Part shown: positions 1-4,847 of the stretch, one piece after another
Numbering within the stretch: position 1 is the first letter of the stretch
Layout: each line of letters starts with the position of its first letter
DNA from: Alphaproteobacteria bacterium
GTDB taxonomy: Bacteria > Pseudomonadota > Alphaproteobacteria > ATCC43930 > CGMCC-115725
Assembly (NCBI GenBank): GCA_019237175.1
Contig: JAFAHP010000150.1
Coordinates: forward strand, 1 to 5,285
Reading direction: 5' to 3'
Length of the DNA: 5,285 bases
Position numbers and translations under genes: made by a program
The notes under the pieces: model-generated
Told to the model about the DNA's origin: nothing
Databases searched by the model: none
Seen by the model: only the letters and a program-made list of their open reading frames with translations

Positions 1-659
1 GCTGCGTCCTTGAGGTCGAGCACCACGGGGGCGTTCAGAAAGAACCTCGGACTGCGCTCGATTTGCTGGGCAAGCTCCGCCTCGAACCGGCTGCAAAAGA
101 TTCGCGCGTCAACATCGCCGGCGGCCCCGGCCAAGGCGCGGCCTCTCAGCGCGCCGTAAACATGGATGTTCCCGTCGGCCATGATTTCCGCCCCCGGGCT
201 GACCGCGGCAGTTACGATAAGATCGGCGCCGCGCGCGTAGATCTGGGTTCCCGACCGCACCGGCTGCGTCACCAACCGGGTCTTCGCCGTGGCCGCAAGA
301 ACGGGAGCTGTCGCGGTCGAGGGCTCGCGCGGCGGTCGGCGGCTGGGCTGCGGCGCATTTGGGGCAAAGCTCGCGAGCCCCACGGCGGCAGCGATTTCGA
401 GCTGAGCGGGTTGCGCATTCTGAACGCCGATCAAGGTCAACGTACGACGGCGCAGCATCTCCTTCGCGTCGGTAAACTCTGCCTCGTGCGTGAACTCGGC
501 TGCTTCTTTCAGATCGAGCACGACGGGCGCATTGCGGAAAAACCGCGGGCTGCGCTCGATCTGTTGGGCTAGCTCAGCTTCGAACGCGGGATCGCGCAAC
601 ATGCCTGCCCGCACCACCATCACGGTGAAGACCGCGCCCTGCACGAGACTGGCAGCCAT
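1..659 (-). CDS. minC: Septum site-determining protein MinC, partial at left edge, with a second MinC N-terminal segment fused in frame
   Basis: MinC inhibits FtsZ polymerisation and is brought to the membrane by MinD, so that division occurs at mid-cell. The open frame covers 219 codons (3-659). Residues 8-50 resemble the MinC N-terminal domain (FTVMVV, then IERSPRFF and APVVLDL). A Pro/Ala-rich linker follows at about 98-125. Residues 127-189 are the C-terminal beta-helix domain (KTRLVTQPVRSG, DLIVTAAVSPGAE, ADGNIHVYGALRGRALAG, ARIFC). The start is well fixed: a TGA lies two codons upstream of the ATG. Oddity: where MinC normally continues AEL-(V/I)-SIAG after RIFC, this frame reads FEAELAQQIERSPRFF, which repeats residues 26-53. 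The last roughly 40 residues of a normal MinC are therefore missing, and a second MinC N-terminal segment runs off the window. minD and minE, often next to minC, would lie to the left. MinC identity is secure; the intact fusion is not. Confidence 0.88.
   Translation of the reverse strand, partial: MAASLVQGAVFTVMVVRAGMLRDPAFEAELAQQIERSPRFFRNAPVVLDLKEAAEFTHEAEFTDAKEMLRRRTLTLIGVQNAQPAQLEIAAAVGLASFAPNAPQPSRRPPREPSTATAPVLAATAKTRLVTQPVRSGTQIYARGADLIVTAAVSPGAEIMADGNIHVYGALRGRALAGAAGDVDARIFCSRFEAELAQQIERSPRFFLNAPVVLDLKDA
3..86 (-). repeat. Copy 2 of the MinC coding repeat, directly after the truncated C-terminal domain
   Basis: Residues 192-219 repeat residues 26-53 in the same frame, but follow the ARIFC motif of the C-terminal domain. 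Upstream of the FEAEL motif the two contexts differ (SRF here, PAF in copy 1). The join therefore lies at or just before FEAEL, where a normal MinC C-terminal domain also has an AEL motif, a plausible microhomology. The copy continues past the left edge. Confidence 0.88.
501..584 (-). repeat. Copy 1 of the MinC coding repeat (residues 26-53)
   Basis: These 28 codons start at FEAELAQQIERS and end at VVLDLKEA, at the expected place in the N-terminal domain. The same segment recurs at 3-86. The copies match at 66 of 84 bases and 26 of 28 residues. Of 17 differing codons, 15 are synonymous and two change the residue (R/L and E/D). Confidence 0.9.
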
Positions 660-828
660 GACTCACCGGTTAACCCCAAAACGCGTGCCCGGCAAGAGTA
701 CCGCCCGTCCTTGCTGGAAGCGCCGGATTCCCCTGTTCGACGGGGAAAAACAGCAAAAAACGCCTGTTCAGGCCCATCGCAGGCCAAATGCGACCTTCCA
801 AGTGGTTGATTCCATAGGTATAAATGCG

Positions 829-860
829 AAATTCCGCTACGCCGCCGAACAGCGGAATTT
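829..860. repeat. 10-base perfect inverted repeat (stem-loop)
   Basis: AAATTCCGCT at 829-838 pairs perfectly with AGCGGAATTT at 851-860 around a 12-base loop. It lies about 70 bases past the dehydrogenase stop on the minus strand. It could end that transcript, but the minus strand has no clear U-run after the stem, so a Rho-independent terminator is not supported. The half-site AGCGGAATT occurs again at 905-913. Confidence 0.75.
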
Positions 861-899
861 TGGCGGCCGATCAGGGGAATTATTTGGCCGAACAGCGGA
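844..899. repeat. 13-base direct repeat GCCGAACAGCGGA, two copies 43 bases apart
   Basis: The exact sequence GCCGAACAGCGGA occurs at 844-856 and 887-899. The first copy overlaps the right arm of the neighbouring inverted repeat. Together with the AGCGGAATT copies, the pattern resembles the repeated binding sites at the end of an insertion sequence. No transposase is present and the family was not recognised, so an insertion-sequence scar is only a possibility. Confidence 0.65.
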
Positions 900-929
900 G
901 TTGCAGCGGAATTCGTCTCCGGGGGTTGT

Positions 930-1916
930 TCAGGTCTGAATCACGACCTTGCCGACATGCCGGTCGGCCTCCAGATAGGCTCCCGCGGCGGCGATGTCGT
1001 CGAGCGGAAAGCAGCGATCGATGACCGGGCGTATTCTGCCGTCGCTGAATGCCGGCATCAGGTCGGCGACAAATCGCTTCGCTGATTCGGCGCGTTGTGC
1101 GGGCGTGCGCAACCTGTTGCTGACGCCATAAAGGTGGAGGCGCCGCTCGGCCAAGAGATCGACATCGAACTCGGCTTTGGTCGCGCCGCTCATCCGGCCG
1201 ATCGTCACAAACCGGCCGCCCACCGCGAGCGCTTTCAAGCAAGGTTCGAGGACGTCGGCGCCAATGTTATCGACCACCATGTCAACGCCCCGCTCGCCGA
1301 TGACGCGCGATACGGCCTCGGCGAACCCCTCCGCGCCGGTGACGACGCCAACATCGAGCCCGTGCGCCTTCAACCGTTCTAGTTTCTCTGCTGAGCGAGA
1401 GGTGCCGATCACCTTGGCGCCCAGATACTTCCCCAGCAGGAGTGCTGCGACCCCAACTCCCGAGGGTGCAGCCGTCACCAGCAGGGTTTCACCAGCGCTC
1501 AGCTGGCCGCTGACAAACAGCGCATCGTGCACGACGACAAAGACGATCGGAATGCAGGCCGCCTCTTCCCACGACAGCCGCTCGGGCGCGGACATGACCT
1601 CGCGGGCATCGAGCAACGCGTATTCGGCAAAGCCGCCGGCGCAGCGGCCCATCACCCGGTCGCCGGGCTTGATCCCACTGACGCCGGCGCCTGTCTCGAC
1701 CACCTCACCCGCGGCGTCGCCGCCGCCCGTCCGCGTCTCAGGCGCTGGCTGGCCGGGTCGAGTGCGGAGCGTGTGGAGGCGACGGAATTCCGCGCGGTTC
1801 AACGACGAGGCGTGAACCCGGATCAGCACATGACCGGGCATGACCACGGGTCTTTGCACATCGCGGACATCCCACGTGCCGCCGTCCGCACCCGGGACCA
1901 TGATTGCAGCCTTCAT
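930..1916 (-). CDS. Zinc-free medium-chain dehydrogenase/reductase (quinone oxidoreductase-like)
   Basis: The 328-residue protein has the MDR two-domain layout and is probably a soluble NADPH-dependent reductase. Residues 1-120 form the GroES-like catalytic fold (PGHVLIRVHASSLNRAE at 27-43, GGDAAGEVVETGAGV at 65-79, IKPGDRVMG at 82-90). The Rossmann fold follows, with the nucleotide loop TAAPSGVGVAALLLGKYLGA at 148-167 and VDMVVDNIGA at 211-220. The C-terminal HVGKVVIQT is typical. The structural-zinc cysteine cluster is absent, which fits the quinone oxidoreductase branch. A strong ribosome site (GAAAGGA, 1922-1928) sits five bases before the ATG. Length is normal for the family. It is divergent from the PhzF-like gene with 71 bases between them. 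The substrate cannot be read from the sequence; enoyl reductases and crotonyl-CoA-like reductases are alternatives. Confidence 0.92.
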   Translation of the reverse strand: MKAAIMVPGADGGTWDVRDVQRPVVMPGHVLIRVHASSLNRAEFRRLHTLRTRPGQPAPETRTGGGDAAGEVVETGAGVSGIKPGDRVMGRCAGGFAEYALLDAREVMSAPERLSWEEAACIPIVFVVVHDALFVSGQLSAGETLLVTAAPSGVGVAALLLGKYLGAKVIGTSRSAEKLERLKAHGLDVGVVTGAEGFAEAVSRVIGERGVDMVVDNIGADVLEPCLKALAVGGRFVTIGRMSGATKAEFDVDLLAERRLHLYGVSNRLRTPAQRAESAKRFVADLMPAFSDGRIRPVIDRCFPLDDIAAAGAYLEADRHVGKVVIQT

Positions 1917-1987
1917 GTTTTTCCTTTCTTTGCTGTCATCCTGCGGGCATCAGATGCGGTGTAACCCATAACCCCCCGGGGACCGTC
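1917..1987. promoter_or_regulatory. Divergent promoter region between dehydrogenase and PhzF-like gene, with an 11-base dyad
   Basis: The 71 bases between two start codons facing away from each other must serve both genes. A perfect dyad, GCATC-A-GATGC, lies near the centre at 1947-1957 and could bind a dimeric repressor. No clear -35/-10 pair was seen for either direction. The minus-strand gene has a good ribosome site (1922-1928); the plus-strand gene has GGGGA at 1978-1982, five bases before its ATG. No regulator gene is present in the window. Confidence 0.45.
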
Positions 1988-2776
1988 ATGCGCATTCCGC
2001 TTTACCAGGTCGACGCCTTTACGAGCCGATTGTTCGGCGGCAATCCGGCGGCGGTGTGCCCGCTCGCGGAATGGCTGCCCGATGTGACGATGCAGGCCAT
2101 CGCCGCCGAGAACAATCTCGCCGAGACCGCCTTCTTTGTCGCGCAAGGTGTCGGCTACCTCCTGCGCTGGTTCACGCCGACGGTCGAGGTCGAGCTCTGC
2201 GGGCACGCCACACTCGCTTCGGGCTATGTCGTGACCCACATCCTCAGGCCCGAGCAGCGCTCGGTCAGATTCGACACGCTCAAGGCCGGGCCGCTGGAAG
2301 TGACACGCGACCGTGACCTGCTGGCGATGGATTTCCCGGCCTGGCCGCCGGAGGGAGGACCTGCCGACCCACGGATCATCTCCGCCCTCGGCAAGCCACC
2401 GGCGGAGAGCCTTGTGGCGCGCGGCCGCACTCTGGCCGTCTATCAGCGCGTTGAGGACGTGGCGGCGCTCGAGCCGGATTTCGCCGCCATGCGCCGAGTG
2501 CCGGGCGCCAACGCGATCGTCACGGCACCCGGTCGTGACGGGACCGACTTTGTGTCACGCTACTTCGCGCCCAACCACGGCGTCGACGAGGATCCGGTGA
2601 CGGGATCGGCTCATTGCGTGCTGACGCCCTATTGGGCAAAACGGCTCGGCAAGAACGAACTCACTGCGCGGCAGGTGTCAGCGCGCGGCGGCGATTTGCA
2701 CTGCACCTTGCGCGGTGACCGCGTCACGCTCGCCGGCCATGCCGTCCTCTATCTCGAAGGCACGATCACCGTCTAA
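1988..2776 (+). CDS. PhzF-family isomerase-like protein
   Basis: The 262-residue protein belongs to the PhzF/YHI9 family of diaminopimelate-epimerase-like folds. PhzF itself isomerises a dihydro-anthranilate derivative in phenazine synthesis, but most relatives have unknown substrates. It opens with the family signature QVDAFTSRLFGGNPAAVC (7-24). Glu46 in NNLAETAFF is the expected catalytic acid. The first half also has TPTVEVELCGHATLASG (63-79). The second half carries EDPVTGSAH (201-209), matching the conserved Asp and Gly/Ser of the active site. I chose ATG 1988 because the match to the family starts there and a GGGGA site precedes it. An in-frame start at 1904 would overlap the divergent dehydrogenase and add 28 residues unlike the family. 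Length is at the short end of normal. No phenazine genes are nearby, so a phenazine role is not implied. Confidence 0.92.
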   Translation: MRIPLYQVDAFTSRLFGGNPAAVCPLAEWLPDVTMQAIAAENNLAETAFFVAQGVGYLLRWFTPTVEVELCGHATLASGYVVTHILRPEQRSVRFDTLKAGPLEVTRDRDLLAMDFPAWPPEGGPADPRIISALGKPPAESLVARGRTLAVYQRVEDVAALEPDFAAMRRVPGANAIVTAPGRDGTDFVSRYFAPNHGVDEDPVTGSAHCVLTPYWAKRLGKNELTARQVSARGGDLHCTLRGDRVTLAGHAVLYLEGTITV

Positions 2777-2826
2777 GGGCCGAGCTCAATGAGCATAAGG
2801 TCGTCGCCCACGCGTCAGCTTTTTTA

Positions 2827-2855
2827 TCCTCTCCCCCCTGAAGGGCGGAGAGGGA
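2827..2855. repeat. Palindromic repeat, CCTCTCC/GGAGAGG type
   Basis: CCTCTCC (2828-2834) pairs with GGAGAGG (2847-2853). After one mismatch CCC (2836-2838) pairs with GGG (2843-2845), closing a TGAA loop. It sits about 50 bases after the PhzF stop and resembles the other C/G-rich palindromes of this window. A T-run (2819-2825) precedes rather than follows it on the plus strand, so it is not a standard terminator for the PhzF-like gene. Confidence 0.65.
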
Positions 2856-2965
2856 CTATTTTCGTGAACCTGCGATTACACAATACAGCACGCGCAGAAC
2901 CGATTTCGGTTGCCTGGGCAGCCCTGCGCCTTTTGCGGAATGACGATTAGGTCGGAGAGACAGCG

Positions 2966-3697
2966 ATGGCCGAACATTTCAATCACCTGGGGCAGCCGAT
3001 CGGTTTTCCGCTGCCGCACTGGTCGCCCCGGCCGCGGCCGCCGCGCACCGCAATGGTCGGGCGCCACTGCATTGTCGAACCGGTTGACCCGGCGCTCCAC
3101 GCCGCCGAACTCTACGCCGCCTATCAGCTGGACGAAGAAGGGCGCAACTGGACCTATCTGCCGTACGGTCCGTTCAACCGCTTTGAGGATTATCGAGACT
3201 GGCTGGTGCGCGACAGCGCCGGTGACGACCCGCTTCGTCACGTCGTCATCCAACGCGGCAGAGGGCGTGCCGCCGGTGTGGCAAGCCTGATGCGCATCGA
3301 CCCAATGGCCGGTGTCATCGAGGTCGGCGGCATCAATTACGCGCCCCCATTGCAGCGCACACCCGCTGCCACCGAGGCGATGTATCTGCTGATGCGCCGC
3401 GTCTTCGACGAGCTGGGATATCGCCGCTATGAATGGAAATGCGACGCGCTCAACGCGCCCTCGCGCGCCGCAGCGCAGCGTCTGGGCTTCCGTGACGAGG
3501 GCCTGTTTCGCCAGGCCACCGTCTACAAGGGCCGCAACCGCGACACCTGCTGGTTCTCGATCCTGGACAGCGAGTGGCTGGCGCTGAAAGCCGCATTCGA
3601 GCGCTGGCTCGACCCCGAGAATTTCGATAATGCAGGGCAGCAGCGTCTGAAGCTGTCGGACCTTATCCGGGCAGGAGAGGAGCCGCCCCCACCCTAA
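2966..3697 (+). CDS. GNAT-family N-acetyltransferase (RimJ/RimL type)
   Basis: The 243-residue protein should transfer an acetyl group from acetyl-CoA to an amine; its substrate is unknown. The N-terminal lead (GQPIGFPLPHW at 9-19, then a PRPRPPRT stretch) and NWTYLPYGPF (61-70) are typical of a rhizobial GNAT subfamily. VIEVGGINYAP (118-128), LQRTPAATEAMYLLMRRVF (129-147) and ALNAPSRAAAQRLGFRDEGLFR (161-182) form the acetyl-CoA-binding core of RimL-like enzymes. YKGRNRDTCWFSIL (187-200) closes the fold. The ribosome site GGAGAG (2954-2959) is six bases before the ATG. It lies 189 bases after the PhzF-like gene on the same strand, so it probably has its own promoter. The last residues (EEPPPP) and the TAA stop lie inside a palindromic repeat, suggesting that the original C-terminus was replaced. 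Confidence 0.93.
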   Translation: MAEHFNHLGQPIGFPLPHWSPRPRPPRTAMVGRHCIVEPVDPALHAAELYAAYQLDEEGRNWTYLPYGPFNRFEDYRDWLVRDSAGDDPLRHVVIQRGRGRAAGVASLMRIDPMAGVIEVGGINYAPPLQRTPAATEAMYLLMRRVFDELGYRRYEWKCDALNAPSRAAAQRLGFRDEGLFRQATVYKGRNRDTCWFSILDSEWLALKAAFERWLDPENFDNAGQQRLKLSDLIRAGEEPPPP

Positions 3698-3726
3698 CCC
3701 TCCTCCGCAGGCGGGGGAGGGGAGGG
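3686..3726. repeat. Palindromic repeat covering the GNAT stop codon
   Basis: The arm CACCCTAACCCTCC (3690-3703) leads into a stem: 3698-3708 pairs with 3711-3721, ten Watson-Crick pairs plus one G-T, with a minimal loop. The repeat contains the GNAT TAA (3695-3697). An inverted, near-identical arm, GGAAGGGTGAGGGTG, lies at 4311-4325. Short C-rich palindromes of this kind are common in alphaproteobacterial intergenic DNA. Confidence 0.75.
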
Positions 3727-3828
3727 AGGAGGATGCGGCTCCCGCTCCTACTTACAAAGCGCCTTAATCTGGCCTTGATGGTCGGGAGCACTACGATCCG
3801 AAGCGGGAGCCGACGATGGTATCGCATC
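3727..3828. other. Unassigned segment with an 11-base inverted repeat
   Basis: This stretch lies between the repeat after the GNAT gene and the first cyclase fragment, and was not recognised on either strand. CGGCTCCCGCT at 3736-3746 is the exact inverse of AGCGGGAGCCG at 3802-3812, with 55 bases between. The arms could be the ends of a small mobile or deleted element, but no coding sequence or target duplication supports this. Confidence 0.5.
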
Positions 3829-3906
3829 GGCGCGCATATTTGGGCCGACCGCTTCGATGGCGCGCTTGACGAAATTTTCGAGCTGCAGGATCACGTCGCG
3901 TCCAGC
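3829..3906 (+). pseudogene. Cyclase-TPR protein fragment, hinge before the TPR region
   Basis: The 26 residues beginning GAHIWADRFDGAL and ending ELQDHVASS match the stretch that, in TPR-type class III cyclase proteins, directly follows QLIDATT and leads into the TPR repeats. Nothing recognisable precedes it in frame, and a palindromic repeat cuts it off immediately afterwards. It is on the plus strand, opposite to the cyclase it appears to come from (4262-4847). The residue that should precede it is found at the far end of the other fragment, at 4255. Confidence 0.8.
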
Positions 3907-3910
3907 GGCC

Positions 3911-3978
3911 CCTTCCCTCTCCCGCAATGCGGGAGAGGGGGAACCGCGGCGCGTCAGCGACGCGGTGGGTGAGGGCAA
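3911..3978. repeat. Two-hairpin palindromic repeat inserted in cyclase remnants
   Basis: An 11-base perfect stem (CCCTCTCCCGC at 3915-3925 with 3929-3939, loop AAT) is followed by a six-base stem (CGCGTC at 3950-3955 with GACGCG at 3959-3964). It ends in GGTGAGGGC (3965-3973). It separates the two cyclase fragments, which lie in different reading frames, and is the most complete member of the repeat type seen here. Confidence 0.8.
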
Positions 3979-3982
3979 GCCG

Positions 3983-4255
3983 GCATTGAGCCTGCCCGAC
4001 AAGCTGTCATTGGCGGTGTTGCTGTTTCAGAACCTGACCGCCGATGCCGAGCAGGAGTACTTCGTCGACGGCATGGTCGAGGAGATCATCACGGCGATCG
4101 CGCGGCTGCCGTGGCTGTTCGTGATCGCGCGCAATTCGAGCTTTGGCTACAAGGGCAGATCTCCGGTTCTGAGTCGGGTTGGGCGCGAGTTGGGCAGCCT
4201 ACCCAAGGCGGGCAACCGGGTGCGCATCGCTGGCCAGCTGATCGACGCGACAACC
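3983..4255 (+). pseudogene. Cyclase-TPR protein fragment, central AVLLFQNL...QLIDATT domain
   Basis: The 91-residue block matches the domain that lies between the cyclase and the TPR repeats in many rhizobial class III cyclase proteins (usual form LPDKPSIAVLPFQNL). Visible motifs are LPDKLSLAVLLFQNL, EQEYFVDGMVEEIITAIARL, WLFVIARNSSFGYKG, VGRELG and KAGNRVRIAGQLIDATT. The usual VRYVLEG between VGRELG and S-x-x-KAGN is missing, an in-frame loss of about seven residues. After DATT the frame runs into Pro/Arg-rich sequence antisense to the cyclase linker. There is no start codon or promoter of its own. It lies on the opposite strand to the cyclase domain it should follow. Confidence 0.82.
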
Positions 4256-4261
4256 GCCCCG

Positions 4262-4847
4262 CGCCCCCCGGGTCCGCGCTTTGCGCGGCGCGAGGACAGG
4301 CTCCGGCGTGGGAAGGGTGAGGGTGATCGGGATGCGGTACACCCGCACCGGCCGCGCGATATTCTTGACCTGCTGCTCGTCGAGATCGTCGAAGGCGAGG
4401 TCGAGCCGGTCGCGCACCTGCTCGTGCGCTACGGCACTGAGGCATATCCCGCCGGGCTCGGCGAGCGCTTCGAGCCGGGCTGCAATGTTGACGCCGTCGC
4501 CGAACATGTCGCCATCCTCGATGATGATGTCACCGACATTGATGCCCATGCGAAATTCGATGCGGCGCTGGTCCGGTATTTCGGCGTCGCGGGCGATCAT
4601 CTCGCGCTGCACCTCGACCGCGCAGCGCACCGCGTCGACGACGCTGGCGAACTCGGCGAGGGCCATCGCCGGTCGTTTTGGCGATGCGACCCCGATGCTC
4701 GGCGATTTTGGGATCGACCAGTACACGACGAACCGCACGCAATGCCGCGAGGGTGCCCTCTTCGTCCTCGCCCATCAGCCGGGAATGGCCGGTGACGTCG
4801 GCCGCCAGTATCGCCGCCAATCGTCGCTCGACCCGTTCTTCGCTCAT
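4262..4847 (-). pseudogene. Class III adenylate cyclase domain, frameshifted and cut off from its downstream domains
   Basis: Class III cyclases convert ATP (or GTP) to a cyclic nucleotide. The N-terminal part (62 codons from ATG 4847) reads MSEERVERRLAAILAAD with metal-binding Asp17, then LMGEDEEGT and KTTGDG with the second metal Asp61. The Lys before TTGDG fits adenylate cyclases. At 4661 the frame breaks: a single base stands where family members have one codon between GDG and L-x-EF, so two bases appear lost. The domain continues in another frame with LAEFASVVDAVRCAVEVQ, RMGINVGDIII, FGDGVNIAARLEALAEPGG (catalytic Asn/Arg) and VKNIARPVRVYRI, ending near 4331. A linker runs to about 4262, where sequence from the opposite orientation begins; the second frame stops at 4199. 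The start overlaps the upstream gene by four bases (ATGA). A sequencing error could explain the frameshift but not the downstream rearrangement. Confidence 0.85.
4299..4327. repeat. Inverted copy of the CACCCTAACCC repeat arm in the cyclase linker
   Basis: GGAAGGGTGAGGGTG (4311-4325) is, in reverse complement, CACCCTCACCCTTCC. It matches the arm at 3690-3703 in 11 of its first 12 bases. The two arms face each other and bound the rearranged segment. On the minus strand it reads as the linker ITLTLPTPEP. A separate hairpin (CCGCGC 4274-4279 with GCGCGG 4283-4288) lies between it and the end of the flipped block at 4255. Confidence 0.55.

Larger units (their letters stand above)
660..929. other. 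Spacer between the dehydrogenase and minC; no gene seen
   Basis: No reading frame with recognisable protein character was found on either strand. The right half holds an inverted repeat (829-860) and a 13-base direct repeat (844-856 and 887-899). The left half, just upstream of minC, holds a small hairpin (stem 728-733 with 742-747) next to A-runs. A TATAAAT-like box sits on the plus strand at 819-825 with no gene behind it on that strand. The minC promoter should lie here, but no -35/-10 pair is convincing. Confidence 0.6.

Noticed and set aside
63..572. Long plus-strand open frame opposite minC
   Set aside because: Arg/Gly-rich with no family resemblance. The minus strand carries clear MinC motifs, so this is a high-GC antisense shadow.
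658..930. Plus-strand small gene starting at the ATG that overlaps the minC start
   Set aside because: No ribosome site or recognisable protein character, and it runs through the repeat cluster.
1177..1815. Plus-strand open frame of about 210 codons opposite the dehydrogenase
   Set aside because: Ser/Pro/Arg-rich antisense shadow of a well-supported MDR gene.
1988..2776. Phenazine biosynthesis locus
   Set aside because: The PhzF-like protein is a common family member of unknown substrate, and no other phz gene is present.
2819..2860. Rho-independent terminator after the PhzF-like gene
   Set aside because: The T-run is before the stem on the plus strand, and only a weak T-stretch follows. 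The stem belongs to the C/G-rich repeat type.
3690..4325. Invertible phase-variation switch for the cyclase
   Set aside because: No recombinase gene is visible, the arms are short and imperfect, and flipping the whole segment would not restore the normal domain order. The gene is also frameshifted.
3857..4795. A 312-codon plus-strand frame that could be called one protein
   Set aside because: Its first part is the palindromic repeat and the central-domain fragment. After 4256 it is simply the antisense of the cyclase. It is a chance fusion across a rearrangement, not a gene.
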